35,584 nucleotides of DNA, taken from the NCBI GenBank assembly GCA_029935455.1, contig JAOZKI010000015.1:1-35584 (forward strand). The letters are read 5' to 3'. The notes beneath the pieces were generated by a model. It had not been told where the DNA came from, ran no database searches, and saw nothing but the letters and a program-made list of their open reading frames with translations. This DNA comes from Lysobacterales bacterium. GTDB lineage: Bacteria > Pseudomonadota > Gammaproteobacteria > Xanthomonadales > SZUA-36. The translations under genes were made by a program, and so were the position numbers. Below are positions 1 through 7,407 of this stretch, one piece after another (position 1 is the first letter of the stretch; each line of letters opens with the position of its first letter).

Positions 1-1060
1 AGATCGGCCGCAGCAGATCCAGGGAGGTAATGATGCCGTAGGGGCGCAGATCAAATTGCTCCCGCACAATCTGCTCAATGCTAGCTACCGGTACCGTCTC
101 CGTACCAAAGGTCTCCACGGTAATGGAGGTGGGTTCGGCCACTCCGATCGCGTAGGACACCTGAATCTCACAGCGCGCGGCAAGTCCCGCAGCCACCACG
201 TTCTTGGCCGCATAGCGAGCCGCATAGGCCGCTGACCGGTCCACCTTCGACGGGTCCTTGCCGGAAAAGGCACCGCCGCCATGACGCGCTGCACCGCCGT
301 AGGTATCGACGATAATTTTGCGCCCGGTAAGTCCGGCGTCACCGACCGGGCCGCCAATCTCAAAGCGCCCGGTGGGGTTAATGTGAAAGCGCGTCTGCTC
401 ACCCAGCCAGGTCGCTGGCAGCACCGGCTTGATAATGGTTTCCATCACCAGTTCGCGGAGCTCCGATTCTTTCGTATGCGCACTGTGCTGGGTGGACAGG
501 ACCACCGCGTCAATGGCCACCGGTTTGCCGCCTTCATAGCGAAATGTCACCTGGCTCTTGGCATCGGGACGCAAATGCTCGCGACCGGCGTCGGTACCAC
601 GACGCACCTCAGCCTGCTTTTTCACCAGTTCATGCGAATAGTGAATCGGTGCCGGCATCAACACATCGGTTTCATTGGTCGCATAGCCGAACATAAGACC
701 CTGATCGCCCGCACCCTGCTCTTCCGGCGTGGCTCGATCCACACCCTGATTGATATCCGGCGACTGCTTGCCGAGCATATTGACCACGGCACAGCTGGCA
801 CCGTCGAAGCCGACCTCGGAGGAGTCGTAGCCGATGGCGACGATGGTGTCGCGGATAATTTTTTCGTAATCCACCACGGCACTGGTGGTGATTTCTCCAC
901 CGACCAGGGCAGCGCCAGTCTTCACAAACGTTTCGCAGGCCACACGCGCCATGGGATCCTGCGCCAGAATAGCGTCAAGAATCGCGTCGGAAACCTGGTC
1001 CGCCACTTTGTCCGGATGCCCCTCGGACACGGATTCGGAAGTAAACAAATAACTGCTCAT
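1..1060 (-). CDS. metK: S-adenosylmethionine synthase MetK (3' end outside window)
   Basis: Makes S-adenosylmethionine from methionine and ATP in the cytoplasm, the cell's main methyl donor. Reading leftwards from the ATG whose first base is 1060, the protein begins [20 protein letters not shown], the family's N-terminal signature with the EGHPDK loop. The frame stays open to base 1, where it ends in the conserved [18 protein letters not shown] segment, so only about 30 C-terminal residues of a roughly 385-residue protein are missing. A GGAG lies about 12 bases before the ATG. The gene diverges from trmB, and a perfect inverted repeat covers its likely promoter. Identification is secure; the truncation is only the window edge. 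Confidence 0.97.
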   Translation of the reverse strand, partial: MSSYLFTSESVSEGHPDKVADQVSDAILDAILAQDPMARVACETFVKTGAALVGGEITTSAVVDYEKIIRDTIVAIGYDSSEVGFDGASCAVVNMLGKQSPDINQGVDRATPEEQGAGDQGLMFGYATNETDVLMPAPIHYSHELVKKQAEVRRGTDAGREHLRPDAKSQVTFRYEGGKPVAIDAVVLSTQHSAHTKESELRELVMETIIKPVLPATWLGEQTRFHINPTGRFEIGGPVGDAGLTGRKIIVDTYGGAARHGGGAFSGKDPSKVDRSAAYAARYAAKNVVAAGLAARCEIQVSYAIGVAEPTSITVETFGTETVPVASIEQIVREQFDLRPYGIITSLDLLRPI

Positions 1061-1082
1061 GCAACAGGCACTCCGCGAGAAC

Positions 1083-1110
1083 ATATCTCTTTATTAGGAT
1101 TAAGAGATAT
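1083..1110. promoter_or_regulatory. Perfect 9-bp dyad, likely metK operator
   Basis: ATATCTCTT (1083-1091) and its exact reverse complement AAGAGATAT (1102-1110) flank a 10-base centre. The repeat overlaps the putative metK -10 element and downstream region and is not followed by a T-run, so it looks like a protein-binding site rather than a terminator. Symmetric AT-rich sites of this kind are bound by dimeric winged-helix repressors; in proteobacteria without MetJ, the ArsR-family regulator SahR controls SAM-cycle genes. Assignment to SahR is inference only. Confidence 0.45.
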
Positions 1111-1125
1111 ATGATAAATGAACAA
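1097..1125 (-). promoter_or_regulatory. Putative sigma70 promoter of metK
   Basis: On the minus strand TTGTTC (1120-1125) is followed after 17 bases by TAATCC (1097-1102). Both match the consensus only partly. The predicted start would give a leader of about 30 bases containing GGAG before the metK ATG. The -10 lies in the centre and right arm of the dyad, so a protein bound there would block transcription. Confidence 0.35.
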
Positions 1126-1173
1126 GCGCACTAATGCACCCCCCGCACCGATAAAAAGGCGCTCTGGCTACGT

Positions 1174-1179
1174 TACAAT
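1174..1179 (+). promoter_or_regulatory. -10 element of trmB (TACAAT)
   Basis: TACAAT ends 6 bases before the trmB ATG at 1186, so transcription would be expected to begin at or next to the start codon. No Shine-Dalgarno sequence lies before this ATG. I see no good -35 at 16-18 bases upstream, so the assignment is tentative. Confidence 0.35.
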
Positions 1180-1185
1180 CTGGCC

Positions 1186-1896
1186 ATGAGCCACGATGAC
1201 AAAAACGGTCAGCCTGAGCCGATACGACGGCCCATTCGTAGCTACGTCCTGCGCGGCGGGCGTCTGACGGATGGTCAACAGAAAGCCCTGGACACCCTCT
1301 ATCCGCGCTGGGGTTTACCGGCCGGCGATGAGCCCATCGATTTCCTCACCCTCTTTGGACGCCAGGCGCCGACGATTCTTGAGATCGGTTTCGGTAATGG
1401 CGACAGCACCTGGCGCATGGCGCAGGCAGAGGAACAGAGCGATTTTCTGGCCGCTGAGGTGCATGCACCCGGAGTGGGACGACTGCTGCTGGCAATGGAG
1501 CAGCAGGAACTGCGTAACTTGCGGGTCTATCTGGGCGACGCCGTTCCCTTGCTGCGTCAACGCGTGGCTGACCATTCACTGGCCGGCGTGCGCATCTATT
1601 TCCCCGACCCCTGGCATAAGAAACGGCATAACAAGCGGCGACTGGTTCAGCCGGAGTTTGTCACTTTGCTGGGCAAAAAATTAGCCCCCGGCGGGCTCTT
1701 GCACCTGGCCACGGACTGGGTGCCCTACGCAGAACATATGCTGGAAGTGATGCAAGACGCTCCCGGTTTTCGCAATCTTTCGCCCACCGACAGCTACTGC
1801 GAACGACCGGCCTGGCGACCACAAACGAAATACGAGCAACGGGGCGACCGACTGGGCCATGAAACACGCGACCTGCTGTTTGAGCGGCTGACATAG
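1186..1896 (+). CDS. trmB: tRNA (guanine-N7-)-methyltransferase TrmB
   Basis: Methylates N7 of guanosine 46 in the variable loop of tRNAs, using S-adenosylmethionine. The 236-residue protein has the SAM-binding motif ILEIGFGNGD (64-73), the family signature PDPWHKKRHNKRR (140-152), TDW (177-179) and the C-terminal RPQTKYEQRGDRLGH block (211-225) that closes the active site. Length fits the bacterial single-subunit family (about 210-240). It is divergent from metK, which supplies its methyl donor; that proximity may be accidental. The ATG is not preceded by a ribosome-binding site but by a -10-like TACAAT, raising the possibility of a leaderless transcript. Confidence 0.96.
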   Translation: MSHDDKNGQPEPIRRPIRSYVLRGGRLTDGQQKALDTLYPRWGLPAGDEPIDFLTLFGRQAPTILEIGFGNGDSTWRMAQAEEQSDFLAAEVHAPGVGRLLLAMEQQELRNLRVYLGDAVPLLRQRVADHSLAGVRIYFPDPWHKKRHNKRRLVQPEFVTLLGKKLAPGGLLHLATDWVPYAEHMLEVMQDAPGFRNLSPTDSYCERPAWRPQTKYEQRGDRLGHETRDLLFERLT

Positions 1897-2019
1897 CGGC
1901 GCCCGCCTGATGCGAAGAGCGTTGCCAACAGACCTTGCCGGCCACGGGCGAGTCGAATTCAACAGCAGCATGGGCGCCGGCACGGTAGCATAGGGGCCTC
2001 GGGGGCTAGGGAAAACAAC

Positions 2020-3858
2020 ATGGAATCCGGCCTGACACTGACTGGCGATATGATGCTGGTGCTCACCGTACTGGTGGTCACCATTGCCTTGTTCGTCTTC
2101 GAAGTACTGCGCGTCGACATTGTCGCAGTGACGGTCATGGTCATCCTCGGCTTACTGGGACTGGTCCCGGCAGCCGAACTGTTCGACGGCTTTGCTTCCA
2201 ATGCGGTCATGAGCATCATCGCGGTGATGATCATCGGCGCCGGACTGGATCGAACCGGCGTGATGACCGTGGTCGCAGCGTGGATTCTCAAGGTTGGCGG
2301 CAGCACCGCGGCGCGCATCATTCCACTGGTCTCCGGCATCGTGGGTGTCATTTCCGGCATCATGCAGAACGTGGGCGCCACGGCCCTTTTTCTACCGGTC
2401 GTTTCAAAGATTTCATCACGGACGGAAATCCCCCTGTCGCGGCTGCTGATGCCCATGGGCTTTTGCGCCATCATGGGCGGCACGCTGACCATGGTTGGCT
2501 CCTCCCCTCTGATTTTGCTGAACGACCTGATCCAGCACTCGAATGAAGCGCTGCCAACGGGGGCGCGGGCCATGGAGACCTTCGATCTCTTTGACGTTAC
2601 GCCTATTGGGCTCGCCCTCCTGACCGCCGGCATCCTTTACTTTCTGCTTCTGGGCCGCTGGCTGCTGCCTAGCCATGAGGCAAAAAAATCCGGAGCCCCC
2701 TCACGGACCAAATCCTATTTCGCCGACGTTTATGGCATTGAAGGCAATGTTTACGAACTGGTGGTCACCGTGGACAGTCCCATGGTCGGTATGACGGTCG
2801 GTGAGGCCGAGATGCTGGCCGGCGCGCCGCGACTGCTGGGCATTCGAAATACGGATGAACCGCGCATGGCGCCCCCGGCCGACGAGATGATCTGGGTAGG
2901 CACCATCCTCGGCGTGATGGGCAAGCGTGAACTGGTTGGGCAGTTCGCGCTAGATAATCAATGTCGGGTGACACCCAGCCTGAGAACCTTTGGCGGTCTG
3001 TTCAACCCCAGCCGGGCTGGCATCTCGGAAGTGGTGCTGCCGCCCGGGTCTCGACTGATCGGACAGACCATCGGCGAGGCACGGCTACGCAAGCGCTATG
3101 GCATTAGTGTGCTGGCCATCAACCGGCGCGGCGAGATTGTGCAGGATGAGCTGCGTGAGCAAGTTATGGAGGTGGGCGACTGCCTGGTCAGTCATAGTAC
3201 CTGGCGCGACCTGGCCGCCGTGCAGCAGGAAAAAGACTTTATCGTTGCCACGGACATTCCCAAGGAAGAGCAGCGACCCCAAAAAGTGGGACAGGCCCTG
3301 CTGTTTTTCAGCCTGTCCATGGCCCTGATCATTTTTACCGACTTCCGGCTTGCCATCTGTCTGCTGGCAGGGGCGCTGGGCATGATTCTGACCGGCGTAC
3401 TCAGTCCTGACGAAGCCTACGAATCGGTCAGTTGGAAAACGGTTTTTCTGGTCGCCAGCCTGATTCCACTGGGGCACGCCATGGAGCGGACCGGCACGGC
3501 GGCCTGGATCGCCCAGGAGGCGCTGGCGCTACTGGGCAATATGCCGGATCTCGCTATTCAGGTCATGCTGGCAGTGCTCGCCACGGTCTTTTCACTGGTC
3601 ATGTCGAATGTCGGCGCGACCACTATCCTGGTGCCCATCGCCATCAGTATTGCCTTGGCTACCGGGGCCAATCCCATGATGTATGCGTTGATCATCGCGC
3701 TGTCCACTTCCAATGCCTTCATTCTGCCCACGCATCAGGTGAATGCGCTGATCATGGGACCCGGGGGCTACAAAGTGGGAGACTTTGTGCGTGTGGGCAC
3801 CGGCATGTCGATATTGTTTTTGGTGGTCATGCTGACCATGGTCAATCTGCTGTTCTAG
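2020..3858 (+). CDS. SLC13-family (DASS-type) transporter with two RCK-C domains
   Basis: Inner-membrane secondary transporter of the SLC13/ArsB-like superfamily, whose members carry dicarboxylates, sulfate or other anions, usually with Na+. The 612-residue protein has an N-terminal hydrophobic half (about 10-220) containing MQNVGATALFLP, a cytoplasmic insert (about 232-410) with two TrkA-C/RCK-C-like segments, and a C-terminal hydrophobic half (about 425-612) containing SNVGATTILVPIA. The paired NVGAT motifs are the inverted-repeat substrate-site signature. The RCK-C pair marks the bacterial subgroup often called sulfur-compound permeases, but the substrate cannot be read from sequence. The 123-base upstream gap holds no convincing promoter. 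It converges on the Rieske gene with a gap of 9 bases. Confidence 0.9.
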   Translation: MESGLTLTGDMMLVLTVLVVTIALFVFEVLRVDIVAVTVMVILGLLGLVPAAELFDGFASNAVMSIIAVMIIGAGLDRTGVMTVVAAWILKVGGSTAARIIPLVSGIVGVISGIMQNVGATALFLPVVSKISSRTEIPLSRLLMPMGFCAIMGGTLTMVGSSPLILLNDLIQHSNEALPTGARAMETFDLFDVTPIGLALLTAGILYFLLLGRWLLPSHEAKKSGAPSRTKSYFADVYGIEGNVYELVVTVDSPMVGMTVGEAEMLAGAPRLLGIRNTDEPRMAPPADEMIWVGTILGVMGKRELVGQFALDNQCRVTPSLRTFGGLFNPSRAGISEVVLPPGSRLIGQTIGEARLRKRYGISVLAINRRGEIVQDELREQVMEVGDCLVSHSTWRDLAAVQQEKDFIVATDIPKEEQRPQKVGQALLFFSLSMALIIFTDFRLAICLLAGALGMILTGVLSPDEAYESVSWKTVFLVASLIPLGHAMERTGTAAWIAQEALALLGNMPDLAIQVMLAVLATVFSLVMSNVGATTILVPIAISIALATGANPMMYALIIALSTSNAFILPTHQVNALIMGPGGYKVGDFVRVGTGMSILFLVVMLTMVNLLF

Positions 3859-3867
3859 GACATGCGC

Positions 3868-4227
3868 TCAGCGCAGACTGGCCGGATCAATACACAGTTC
3901 ATCCCCCTGCGCCACCAGCTCCAGTACCTGCAGGCTTCCACCCTTGCACGGTCCATCCGTGCACAGGCCGGTCCCGGGCTCAAAGCTGGCACCATGATGC
4001 GGACAGACCAGCAAACCCTTGCTGCTGAAAAGGAACTCATTGGGGGCAAAAGTCAGACTGCGCCCCTGATGGGGACAGGAATTGCGGTAGGCACGGACAC
4101 CCTCGTCGGTGCCCAGGAGCATGACATGGTGTCCCTGGACGTTGAATTCCCGGCCCTCACCAGGCGCCAGTTCATCCATGCTACAGAGGCGGACCAGCGC
4201 CGCCTTTGTCTCCGCGCTTGTTGTCAT
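3868..4227 (-). CDS. Rieske [2Fe-2S] domain protein
   Basis: Small soluble iron-sulfur protein, 119 residues, consisting of essentially one Rieske domain. Cluster ligands are visible as C51-P-H53 and C75-P-H-H78 within CPHQGRSLTF and LLVCPHHGASFEPGTG. No signal peptide or transmembrane segment is present, so it is a cytoplasmic ferredoxin-like electron carrier, or a small subunit of an oxygenase, rather than a bc1 Rieske subunit. No oxygenase or reductase gene is adjacent, so its partner is unknown. Its ATG is only a few tens of bases from the start of the divergent small membrane protein, whose promoter -35 overlaps the Rieske start codon. Confidence 0.9.
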   Translation of the reverse strand: MTTSAETKAALVRLCSMDELAPGEGREFNVQGHHVMLLGTDEGVRAYRNSCPHQGRSLTFAPNEFLFSSKGLLVCPHHGASFEPGTGLCTDGPCKGGSLQVLELVAQGDELCIDPASLR

Positions 4228-4249
4228 AGCCGGGTGCTGCCCTTATGTT
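4221..4249 (+). promoter_or_regulatory. Sigma70 promoter of small membrane protein gene
   Basis: TTGTCA (4221-4226), 17 bases, TATGTT (4244-4249). The match is good, and transcription would start near 4256. This excludes the ATG at 4245 (which lies inside the -10) and probably the one at 4254, favouring the in-frame ATGs at 4263, 4266 or 4278. The -35 overlaps the start codon of the divergent Rieske gene. Confidence 0.5.
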
Positions 4250-4262
4250 TGCAATGAATCAA

Positions 4263-4580
4263 ATGATGTCTAAGCACATGCCATCTTACCTGAGCCCACC
4301 CCCCGGAAACTTCCTGCAGCGTCTACTGGCAGCCCTGCTTGGCGCTGCTGTCCTGATCGGTAGCATTTTTCTTGGTGCCGTGGCCCTGGTGCTCTTCGCC
4401 GGGTTGGGCCTTTGCGCCTGGTTGTGGCTCTGGTGGCAACGCCGTCAACTGCTCAAGCGGGCTGGCGCTCAGCCACAGACGCGCCGATCCACTGCACCCG
4501 GCGATGCCCTGGAAACCGAATATCGGGTCGTCGCAACCGAACCTTCCCAGGACGCGACGGAACGAAAGCCTGAGGGCTGA
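4263..4580 (+). CDS. Small membrane protein of unknown function
   Basis: I do not recognise a named family. The protein of about 105 residues has a short polar N-terminus, a continuous hydrophobic stretch (roughly 20-60) long enough for two transmembrane helices, then a basic RR-rich boundary (WWQRRQLLKRAG) and a polar, acidic tail containing ALETEYRVV. Short gammaproteobacterial membrane proteins ending in a similar 'E-x-E-Y/F-x-V-V' motif are common near housekeeping genes, which supports its being real. The start is uncertain: in-frame ATGs lie at 4245, 4254, 4263, 4266 and 4278. I chose 4263 because the likely promoter puts the transcript start near 4256. There is no ribosome-binding site at any of them. 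Confidence 0.65.
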   Translation: MMSKHMPSYLSPPPGNFLQRLLAALLGAAVLIGSIFLGAVALVLFAGLGLCAWLWLWWQRRQLLKRAGAQPQTRRSTAPGDALETEYRVVATEPSQDATERKPEG

Positions 4581-4587
4581 TATCGCG

Positions 4588-4615
4588 TTGAATTCGACGC
4601 ACCCCCGTCTATGCT
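4588..4615 (+). promoter_or_regulatory. Sigma70 promoter of CBS-domain gene
   Basis: TTGAAT (4588-4593), 16 bases, TATGCT (4610-4615). Transcription would start near 4622, giving a leader of about 22 bases that carries GGGGAG before the ATG at 4644. This supports 4644 as the start instead of the upstream ATG at 4611, which lies inside the -10. Confidence 0.55.
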
Positions 4616-4643
4616 TAGAGGTGCATCCGCAGTGGGGAGTGCC

Positions 4644-5078
4644 ATGAGAACGGTATCCGAGATTATCGATAATAAAGGCAGCATGGTGTTGTGCGTGAAT
4701 CAGAATGAATCCGTGCGCGATGCCATCAGCCTGATGGCAGACGTGAATATCGGAGCAGTGCTGGTCAAGCAGAACGACGCCATCGCCGGCATTTTTACGG
4801 AACGGGACTATTTACAGCGTGTGGTCCTGCAGTCCCGGTCATCGGAAGACACAACGGTCAAGGAGGTCATGACCTCCCCGGTGATCTCAGCCAAACCCGG
4901 CGACACGGTGCAGGGTTGCCTGCAAACCATGACCAACTGCCGCTGTCGGCATCTGCCCATTGTGGAAAACAATGAATTGCTGGGCATTGTTTCCATCGGT
5001 GACCTGGTGAAGAGCCTGGTTGACGAAAAAGAAACTGAAATCGCGCAATTGAACCAGTACATCGCCGGTTCTTACTGA
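4644..5078 (+). CDS. Two-CBS-domain protein
   Basis: A 144-residue cytoplasmic protein made of a tandem CBS pair (about 8-65 and 75-135) and no catalytic domain. CBS pairs bind adenine nucleotides such as AMP, ATP or SAM and report energy or cofactor state. Typical motifs are visible: IGAVLVKQNDAIAGIFTERD closes the first repeat and RHLPIVENNELLGIVSIGD the second. The start at 4644 is chosen for its GGGGAG six bases upstream and for a promoter that excludes the ATG at 4611. Its target is unknown; the neighbouring genes give no clear hint. It converges with the next gene with a gap of 6 bases. Confidence 0.9.
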   Translation: MRTVSEIIDNKGSMVLCVNQNESVRDAISLMADVNIGAVLVKQNDAIAGIFTERDYLQRVVLQSRSSEDTTVKEVMTSPVISAKPGDTVQGCLQTMTNCRCRHLPIVENNELLGIVSIGDLVKSLVDEKETEIAQLNQYIAGSY

Positions 5079-5084
5079 GAGCGG

Positions 5085-5510
5085 CTAGGTGTCTGAGTTT
5101 TTCTGCGTGTCCTGATCCTGGGCGCGCGTAGTCGAGTCACTGCCGTGCAGTCGATCGAGGGCGCGCGTTAACGCGGCGGCCGCCTTCTCGCTCACCCCGC
5201 CATCCTGCATCTGCTGCTGCAGCACGCGTTCTGCGCGACCGACCAGCTCGTCCATGCTTCCCGCAGCACCCGCCTCGCTGGTGGCGCCAGCGTGCGTGCC
5301 GAACAGATTAATCCATTGTTCCGAGCGCCGACCCAGGTCCAAAACCTGCTCGAATTCACGCTCGGGATCATCCGCGCTTCGCAGCAGCCCCATAAGCGCT
5401 GCACCCAGGGAGAAGGGCACCAGCAGCACGTCTCGCAGCCCATCTGCGAACAGTTTGAGCTGGAAAACCAGAGCGTTGCGAATCAGTAATATTCTTCGAT
5501 CCTGTTGCAT
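5085..5510 (-). CDS. Uncharacterised protein, phasin-sized, unknown function
   Basis: I do not recognise an established function. From the ATG at 5510 the protein is 141 residues and begins [20 protein letters not shown], followed by an amphipathic segment ([21 protein letters not shown]) and a [22 protein letters not shown] block. The second half is polar and helical with no membrane segment. I have the impression that similar short proteins occur in other gammaproteobacteria, usually labelled hypothetical, but cannot confirm this here. An in-frame ATG at 5585 would overlap the divergent gloA start, so 5510 is preferred. The gene converges on the CBS gene. Coding is supported by its long frame and composition; function is open. 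Confidence 0.65.
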   Translation of the reverse strand: MQQDRRILLIRNALVFQLKLFADGLRDVLLVPFSLGAALMGLLRSADDPEREFEQVLDLGRRSEQWINLFGTHAGATSEAGAAGSMDELVGRAERVLQQQMQDGGVSEKAAAALTRALDRLHGSDSTTRAQDQDTQKNSDT

Positions 5511-5570
5511 CGTGTCCGTGCTATCTTTGCCGCTTATCCCATTCGCCAGCTTACCCAGCGGAGCCCCATA

Positions 5571-5990
5571 ATGAAATACCTTCACACCATGGTTCGTGTC
5601 ACCGATCTTGAGGCGTCACTCCAGTTCTACTGTGCGCAGTTGGGTCTGCGGGAAGTGCGCCGCAAGGACTACCCAGGCGGACGCTTTACGCTGGTGTTCC
5701 TGGCGGCACCAGAAGACGAGGACGCGCTGCTGGAACTGACCCATAACTGGGATCCGGAGCCCTACGACGGCGGCCGAAACTTCGGCCATCTGGCCTATGC
5801 GGTTGATGATATTTATGCGCTTTGTGACCAACTGCGCCAGGCCGGGGTCACCATCAACCGGCCGCCGCGCGACGGGCACATGGCCTTCGTACGCTCACCG
5901 GACGGAATTAGTATCGAACTGTTACAGCGAGGCGAGGCGCTGGCACCGCAGGAGCCCTGGGCATCCATGCCCAACCAAGGTGAGTGGTAG
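5571..5990 (+). CDS. gloA: Lactoylglutathione lyase (glyoxalase I) GloA
   Basis: Converts the hemithioacetal of methylglyoxal and glutathione to S-lactoylglutathione, the first step of methylglyoxal detoxification. The 139-residue protein has the four metal ligands of the Ni2+-type bacterial enzyme: H5 (KYLHTMVRV), E55 (LLELTHNW), H73 (NFGHLAYAV) and E116 (SIELLQR), nearly the same positions as in the E. coli enzyme (5, 56, 74, 122). The ATG at 5571 is chosen because it gives the family's standard N-terminus and has GGAG about 8 bases upstream; a longer in-frame reading from 5505 would overlap the divergent gene. The cofactor, glutathione, is made by gshB encoded about 4 kb away. Confidence 0.95.
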   Translation: MKYLHTMVRVTDLEASLQFYCAQLGLREVRRKDYPGGRFTLVFLAAPEDEDALLELTHNWDPEPYDGGRNFGHLAYAVDDIYALCDQLRQAGVTINRPPRDGHMAFVRSPDGISIELLQRGEALAPQEPWASMPNQGEW

Positions 5991-5999
5991 GGTGCCGCT

Positions 6000-6917
6000 T
6001 CAGACCTTGAGCAACTCGTGGATGACGGCCATGCGGGTAAAGACGCCGTTGGCGACCTGCTGCTGAATCAGCGATTGCGGCCCATCGGCCACCTCGGAAG
6101 CAATCTCAACACCCCGATTCATGGGCCCGGGATGCATCACCCGGGCCTGTGGTGCTGCCAATGCCAGGCGTTCCGGCGTCAACCCCCACTCGCGGTGATA
6201 AGCCTCCGGATCTGGAATATCCATCCCCGCCAGACGTTCGTGTTGAATACGCAGCATCATGACCACATCAACACCCGCCAGCGCCGCATCGAAATCGTCA
6301 AAAACCACAGCGCCTGCGCTGACTTCCGGTCCGGCCTCCAGCCCCGGCGGCGCACACAGTCGCAGCTCACCAATGCCTAACTTCTTTAACAGGGCAGCAC
6401 TGGAGCGTGTAACGCGTGAATGGTGCAAATCACCGGCGATCAGCACCTTTGCCTGGCTCAGATCTGGGTGCTCATCCAGCAAGGTCATGGCGTCGAGCAG
6501 CGCCTGAGTAGGGTGAGCCCGACTGCCGCTACCCGCGTTAACCAGGTGCGTGCCCGGCGCGGCGGCAGCGGCCAGCGGCACCAGCGCTTCGTCCTCCGGG
6601 TGTCGCAGCACCAGCAAATCCGGCCCCATGGCTTCCAAGGTGCGAAAGGTGTCCATCAGCGTCTCACCCTTTTTCACCGAACTATCAGCGGCTGCCACAT
6701 TGACCACCTGCAGCCCCAGCTTCAGCGCCGCGATCTCAAAGGACACCCGCGTGCGCGTGCTGGGCTCATAGAAAAGATTCACCATGAGACGGCCGCTCCC
6801 GGCCTGCCGAAAAGCGTCAGGGTTCGCACGCATGGCCGCAGCCTGATCCAGAACGCGACGCAGGAATGTCGTGTCCTGACTGGCAATATCAATGAGATGC
6901 TGGGGCCTGTCGGTCAT
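6000..6917 (-). CDS. pyrB: Aspartate carbamoyltransferase catalytic subunit PyrB
   Basis: Joins carbamoyl phosphate and aspartate in the committed step of pyrimidine synthesis. The 305-residue protein shows the carbamoyl-phosphate loop S53-T-R-T-R57, the 80s loop with SSVKKGET (79-86), HPTQ (135-138) and the MHPGPMNRGVE aspartate-site block. In Pseudomonas the enzyme carries an N-terminal extension and needs an inactive dihydroorotase homologue, PyrC', encoded just downstream, with PyrR upstream. Here there is no extension, no pyrC' downstream (gloA converges 9 bases away), and no pyrR between yqgF and pyrB. The gene lies 28 bases after yqgF and is probably cotranscribed with it. Confidence 0.96.
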   Translation of the reverse strand: MTDRPQHLIDIASQDTTFLRRVLDQAAAMRANPDAFRQAGSGRLMVNLFYEPSTRTRVSFEIAALKLGLQVVNVAAADSSVKKGETLMDTFRTLEAMGPDLLVLRHPEDEALVPLAAAAAPGTHLVNAGSGSRAHPTQALLDAMTLLDEHPDLSQAKVLIAGDLHHSRVTRSSAALLKKLGIGELRLCAPPGLEAGPEVSAGAVVFDDFDAALAGVDVVMMLRIQHERLAGMDIPDPEAYHREWGLTPERLALAAPQARVMHPGPMNRGVEIASEVADGPQSLIQQQVANGVFTRMAVIHELLKV

Positions 6918-6945
6918 CTAGGGTCCTCGGTAACAGCGAAGCGGA

Positions 6946-7407
6946 TCAACCTTCTCGGGGTTGTGATTGTAGCCAGTTAGAAAGAATCATGGCGGCAGCA
7001 ACGGCATCCAATTGTCCGGCGTCGCGTCGACGCGCCGTGCCGGCCGCACGACGGGCAGCAAAATCACGCTCTACAGCCTGTGAGGTCATGCGCTCGTCCA
7101 TGGTGGCCAGCGGTAGGCCGGTGCGTTTGACCAGACCTCGCCCGAAGGCCAGCGCCTTTTCCGCCATGGGCGTTGGCTCTCCCGCCGGGCCCAGGGGCAA
7201 GCCCACCAGCAGCCCCACGGGCCGCCACTCCTCTACCACGCTCAAAACCTGCTGCCAGTCAGGCTGTTGCTTGCCATGCCGCGCGACCAGCAGCGGACTG
7301 GCAGTCCGGGTCGCGGTCTGCCCCACCGCCACCCCGATGCGGCGCAGCCCAAAATCAAAGCCCAGCCAGGTGCCCGCTGGCCAACTACCGGCCTGGAACT
7401 CAGGCAT
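6946..7407 (-). CDS. yqgF: Putative pre-16S rRNA nuclease / Holliday-junction resolvase YqgF (RuvX)
   Basis: RNase H-fold protein of the YqgF/RuvX family, implicated in 16S rRNA 5'-end maturation. The 153-residue protein carries the family's acidic residues: D18 in GFDFGLRRIG, E105 in MDERMTS and D134 in GQLDAVAAA. The ATG at 7407 is chosen because it overlaps the end of yqgE by 8 bases, a translational-coupling arrangement, and gives the usual family length; the frame continues upstream without stop to 7635 but that part is antisense-like overlap of yqgE. The yqgE-yqgF pair is widely conserved. Confidence 0.94.
   Translation of the reverse strand: MPEFQAGSWPAGTWLGFDFGLRRIGVAVGQTATRTASPLLVARHGKQQPDWQQVLSVVEEWRPVGLLVGLPLGPAGEPTPMAEKALAFGRGLVKRTGLPLATMDERMTSQAVERDFAARRAAGTARRRDAGQLDAVAAAMILSNWLQSQPREG

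Noticed and set aside
281-1114. 277-codon open frame on the plus strand opposite metK
   Set aside because: It lies antisense to metK, whose motifs are unmistakable, and its translation is His/Gly/Arg-rich without recognisable domains.
1061-1185. SAM or SAH riboswitch in the metK leader
   Set aside because: The leader is only about 60 bases, shows one AT-rich hairpin and none of the conserved pseudoknot or GG/CC core elements I would expect.
6420-6980. 186-codon plus-strand frame opposite pyrB
   Set aside because: Antisense to PyrB; His/Gln-rich shadow translation.
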